The notes beneath the pieces are model-generated. The model did not search any database and was not told the DNA's origin. It was given only the letters and a program-made list of their open reading frames with translations. From positions 1 through 32,414 of the forward strand of contig JAIORE010000241.1 of assembly GCA_021108315.1 (NCBI GenBank): DNA of 32,414 nucleotides. Reading direction: 5' to 3'. The position numbers and the translations under genes were made by a program. The DNA is from Candidatus Cloacimonadota bacterium (GTDB taxonomy: Bacteria > Cloacimonadota > Cloacimonadia > Cloacimonadales > TCS61). Below, piece by piece: positions 30,314 through 32,414 of the stretch (position 1 is the first letter of the stretch; each line of letters starts with the position of its first letter).

Positions 30314-31792
30314 TTATTTTATCAGCATCATTTTCTTTGACGCCAATATTTTGGTACTTTGCTTTAAAACGATATAATAAACTCCAGATGAGACCGGATT
30401 GCTGGAATTATCAGTTCCATTCCAGATAACTGAGTTTATGGGTTGATCGGTGAATGAGTTGATGGGAATATTTTTTACTTTCTGTCCTTTCATATTGTAG
30501 ATTGAAAGTTCTGTGTTCTCGGTGTTCTCCACTGTTAAATTAAATGAGATAGTTGTTAAAGGATTGAAAGGATTCGGGTAATTTCGAAGATTGTATCTTA
30601 ATGGTTGATTAATGAACTCGTCAGATTGATTGCTGCCGTCTGATTCCAGCTTCACAGCATATACATCATTATCTCCATTCCCAAATGAGTTGGTGTACCC
30701 AGTTAAAATATATCCACCATCATCAGTTTGTTCAACAAAGAAAGAGAAATCATTTAAAGAACCACCAATTCTCGCAGTCCAGATTTCCTCACCTGTATCG
30801 TTAACTTTCATCGCCAAAACATCATAATCGTCATTGGGTGTAGAATTTGTAAGTCCACTCAGAATATAATCTCCATTGGAAGTAATAGCTACTGAATAAC
30901 AATAATCGACAAATTGTGTTCCATATACTTCATTCCAGATTTCATTACCTTGTTCATCAACTTTGATCAACCAAACGTCATCTTCTCCCTGACCAAACGA
31001 CTTCGTATATCCTGCCAGAATGTAACCTTCTCCCGGCAAGAGCTGCATAGAATAGGCATTTTCGTTTTCCGCTCCGCCAAAAGTCCTATACCAAAGTTCA
31101 TTTCCAGATTCATCAGTTTTGATCAAATACATGTCATAGTTACCATTACCAAATGAACTTGTTGAACCAGCCAGAATGTAGCTTCCGTCATCTTCTTGGT
31201 GAACTGTATATGCTTTTTCGTTACCAGCTCCACCAAAAGTTTGTTCCCATTCAAGGTTGCCATATGCATCAGTTTTGATCAACCAAACATCCATATCATT
31301 TGATTCATAATTTCCCGTTCCACCTGTCAGAATAAATCCACCATCTGCTGTTTGCTCAACGTATTGTGCTCTGTCGTTTTCTAAGGTTCCATAGGTTTGA
31401 TTCCATTCTTCATTGCCGCTTTCATCCGTTTTGATCAACCAAAAATCCTGCATTCCATTTCCGTATGAATCGGTTGTTCCAGCTATTATGAATCCATCAT
31501 CCAAGGTTTGCTGGCCCATGATTGAAAAGTCGTTTTGCTCTCCACCAAAAGTAACATCCCAAACCAGATTTCCAGCTTCATCAGTTTTAATCAACCATAT
31601 ATCATAAAGATTGTTTCCGGTTTGATCAGTTGCACCGAAGATAATGTAACCACCATCGTTTATCTGTCGAATGCAGGTTGAACTTTCTTCGAAAATTCCT
31701 CCGAAATGTTGAGTCCATAGTGTATCGGGAGGAGTTTGCGAAAATAAAAATGTACAAGTTAAAATTGAGAGAATCAACAAAAGTTTATTCAT
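30314..31792 (-). CDS. Exported repeat-propeller protein with type IX-like tail
   Basis: A 492-residue protein with signal peptide (1-18, ending LFSQTPPDTLW). Seven repeats of about 52 residues fill 22-390, and the tail runs from NYPNPFNPLTTISF near 402 to KKMMLIK. It closely matches the gene at 20297-21763 over the propeller, including a shared FILTGGTGN and ENAYSMQ block, so the two come from a fairly recent duplication. The tail does not match equally: first loop LTVENTENTEL and second loop NIPINSFTDQPINSVIW differ from the sister gene. GGAG precedes ATG 31792. Confidence 0.87.
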   Translation of the reverse strand: MNKLLLILSILTCTFLFSQTPPDTLWTQHFGGIFEESSTCIRQINDGGYIIFGATDQTGNNLYDIWLIKTDEAGNLVWDVTFGGEQNDFSIMGQQTLDDGFIIAGTTDSYGNGMQDFWLIKTDESGNEEWNQTYGTLENDRAQYVEQTADGGFILTGGTGNYESNDMDVWLIKTDAYGNLEWEQTFGGAGNEKAYTVHQEDDGSYILAGSTSSFGNGNYDMYLIKTDESGNELWYRTFGGAENENAYSMQLLPGEGYILAGYTKSFGQGEDDVWLIKVDEQGNEIWNEVYGTQFVDYCYSVAITSNGDYILSGLTNSTPNDDYDVLAMKVNDTGEEIWTARIGGSLNDFSFFVEQTDDGGYILTGYTNSFGNGDNDVYAVKLESDGSNQSDEFINQPLRYNLRNYPNPFNPLTTISFNLTVENTENTELSIYNMKGQKVKNIPINSFTDQPINSVIWNGTDNSSNPVSSGVYYIVLKQSTKILASKKMMLIK

Positions 31793-31810
31793 AACACATC
31801 TCCTATTAGT

Positions 31811-32341
31811 TTATTCATTATTCCAGTCAGGATTACTAGCTTTCATACATGCTGAAGAATACGTAACTTGTTTTATATCAGTCCCATCAATATTCATTGA
31901 ATAAATTTCACTTTGGTTTGAATTGCCAGAATGAAAGCAAATCTTGGAACCATCAACAAACCAATCAGGTGCAGAACATCCATTTTCACTATCTGCCGTT
32001 ATGCAAACATAATTCTGCCCATTAGAATCTATTAAACATATATCATGTCTGAATTCGTCATCTACTCTTGTGAAGGCTATTTTCAAACCATCCGGAGAAT
32101 ATACCGGAGTGAGTTCACCAATTGGTGTTGATGTGAGTTGAATTTCATTTGAACCATCTAAACGGCACGAACAAATTTCATAATTACCATTTCTATTAGA
32201 CGTGAATAAAATTCTTGAACCGTCTGGTGACCAATAAGGATCTAAGTCATCTGCTGGATCAATAGTGAACTGCTGCAGATCAGCAAACAAATTGAAAACA
32301 ATTAAAATGAATAATGAAATAAAAATAAGTTTTTTCTTCAT
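31811..32341 (-). CDS. Short exported TolB-like (PD40) protein without a tail
   Basis: A 176-residue protein: signal peptide (1-20) and about three and a half PD40 blades (YWSPDGSRILFTSNRNGNYEI and YSPDGLKIAFTRVDDEFRHDICLI). It stops at NPDWNNE with no sorting tail. Six blades and a tail are usual in the paralogues at 10908-12095 and 15984-17177, so it is a shortened relative, probably still a real gene because it ends cleanly and has AGGAGG before ATG 32341. Incomplete propellers may pair with another chain. The 73 bases beyond it show nothing I recognise. Confidence 0.75.
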   Translation of the reverse strand: MKKKLIFISLFILIVFNLFADLQQFTIDPADDLDPYWSPDGSRILFTSNRNGNYEICSCRLDGSNEIQLTSTPIGELTPVYSPDGLKIAFTRVDDEFRHDICLIDSNGQNYVCITADSENGCSAPDWFVDGSKICFHSGNSNQSEIYSMNIDGTDIKQVTYSSACMKASNPDWNNE

Positions 32342-32414
32342 AATTCCTCCTATTTAAAGTTTAGTGGCTGTAAAAAAATAATCTTTACAAATCATTATCT
32401 TTGAGGGCTTATTG

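Noticed and set aside
20297..31792. Propeller-coding repeats as a CRISPR array or satellite DNA
   Set aside because: The repetition is at protein level with diverged DNA and no constant repeat-spacer structure.

Overview
The window suggests an AT-rich, uncultured Gram-negative bacterium of the Fibrobacterota-Chlorobiota-Bacteroidota superphylum. Candidatus Cloacimonadota is my best guess. The grounds are the many exported proteins ending in a FlgD-like / type IX-style tail (YPNPFNP...TTISF...IYNLKGQ...WNGTD...VSSGIYF...KKMxLxK), the MFKNYLKIAIRN-type FtsX permeases, and strong AAGGAGG-like ribosome sites. The phylum is an inference from style, because no rRNA or other marker gene is present. 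Every gene I can support lies on the minus strand, mostly with gaps of 5 to 150 bases.

Layout, left to right (transcription runs right to left). 1-2907: a broken and an intact FtsX/MacB-type permease. 3040-12095: exported proteins (repeat propeller, DJ-1/PfpI-like, exported two-[4Fe-4S] ferredoxin fusion, NHL/SMP-30-like propeller), a second full FtsX permease, and two TolB-like propellers, one with a wrecked tail. 12256-14065: two cytoplasmic enzymes, a fructosamine-kinase-like kinase and a PhnP-like metallo-beta-lactamase-fold hydrolase. 14154-15926: a gingipain-like (C25) protein interrupted by an in-frame TGA at the position of the catalytic Cys. 15984-26685: TolB-like, FG-GAP, S41, repeat-propeller, GyrI-like, C1-like, S41 and NHL-like proteins. 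26702-29134: a small cassette-like patch with two aminoglycoside-phosphotransferase-fold genes and two attC-like sites but no integrase. 29274-32341: a beta-lactamase-fold hydrolase, a close paralogue of the 20297-21763 propeller, and a short TolB-like protein.

Together the genes read as a surface/secretome island: eleven tail-bearing proteins plus one whose tail is frameshifted. The tail type predicts export through a type IX-like machine, but none of the machine's own genes are here.

The most interesting signal is inside the tails. Two surface loops of this one domain hold a changing set of short, often palindromic DNA units that are read in frame. The same twin-hairpin unit occurs at the same loop in two different genes with compensatory stem changes. 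A 49-base palindrome, a PELVEG-coding unit, a nested copy of that unit, and 39-base in-frame repeats occur in others. Orphan tail fragments, a frameshifted tail and near-identical paralogues with different loops suggest that the tail DNA is both a landing pad and a recombination joint.
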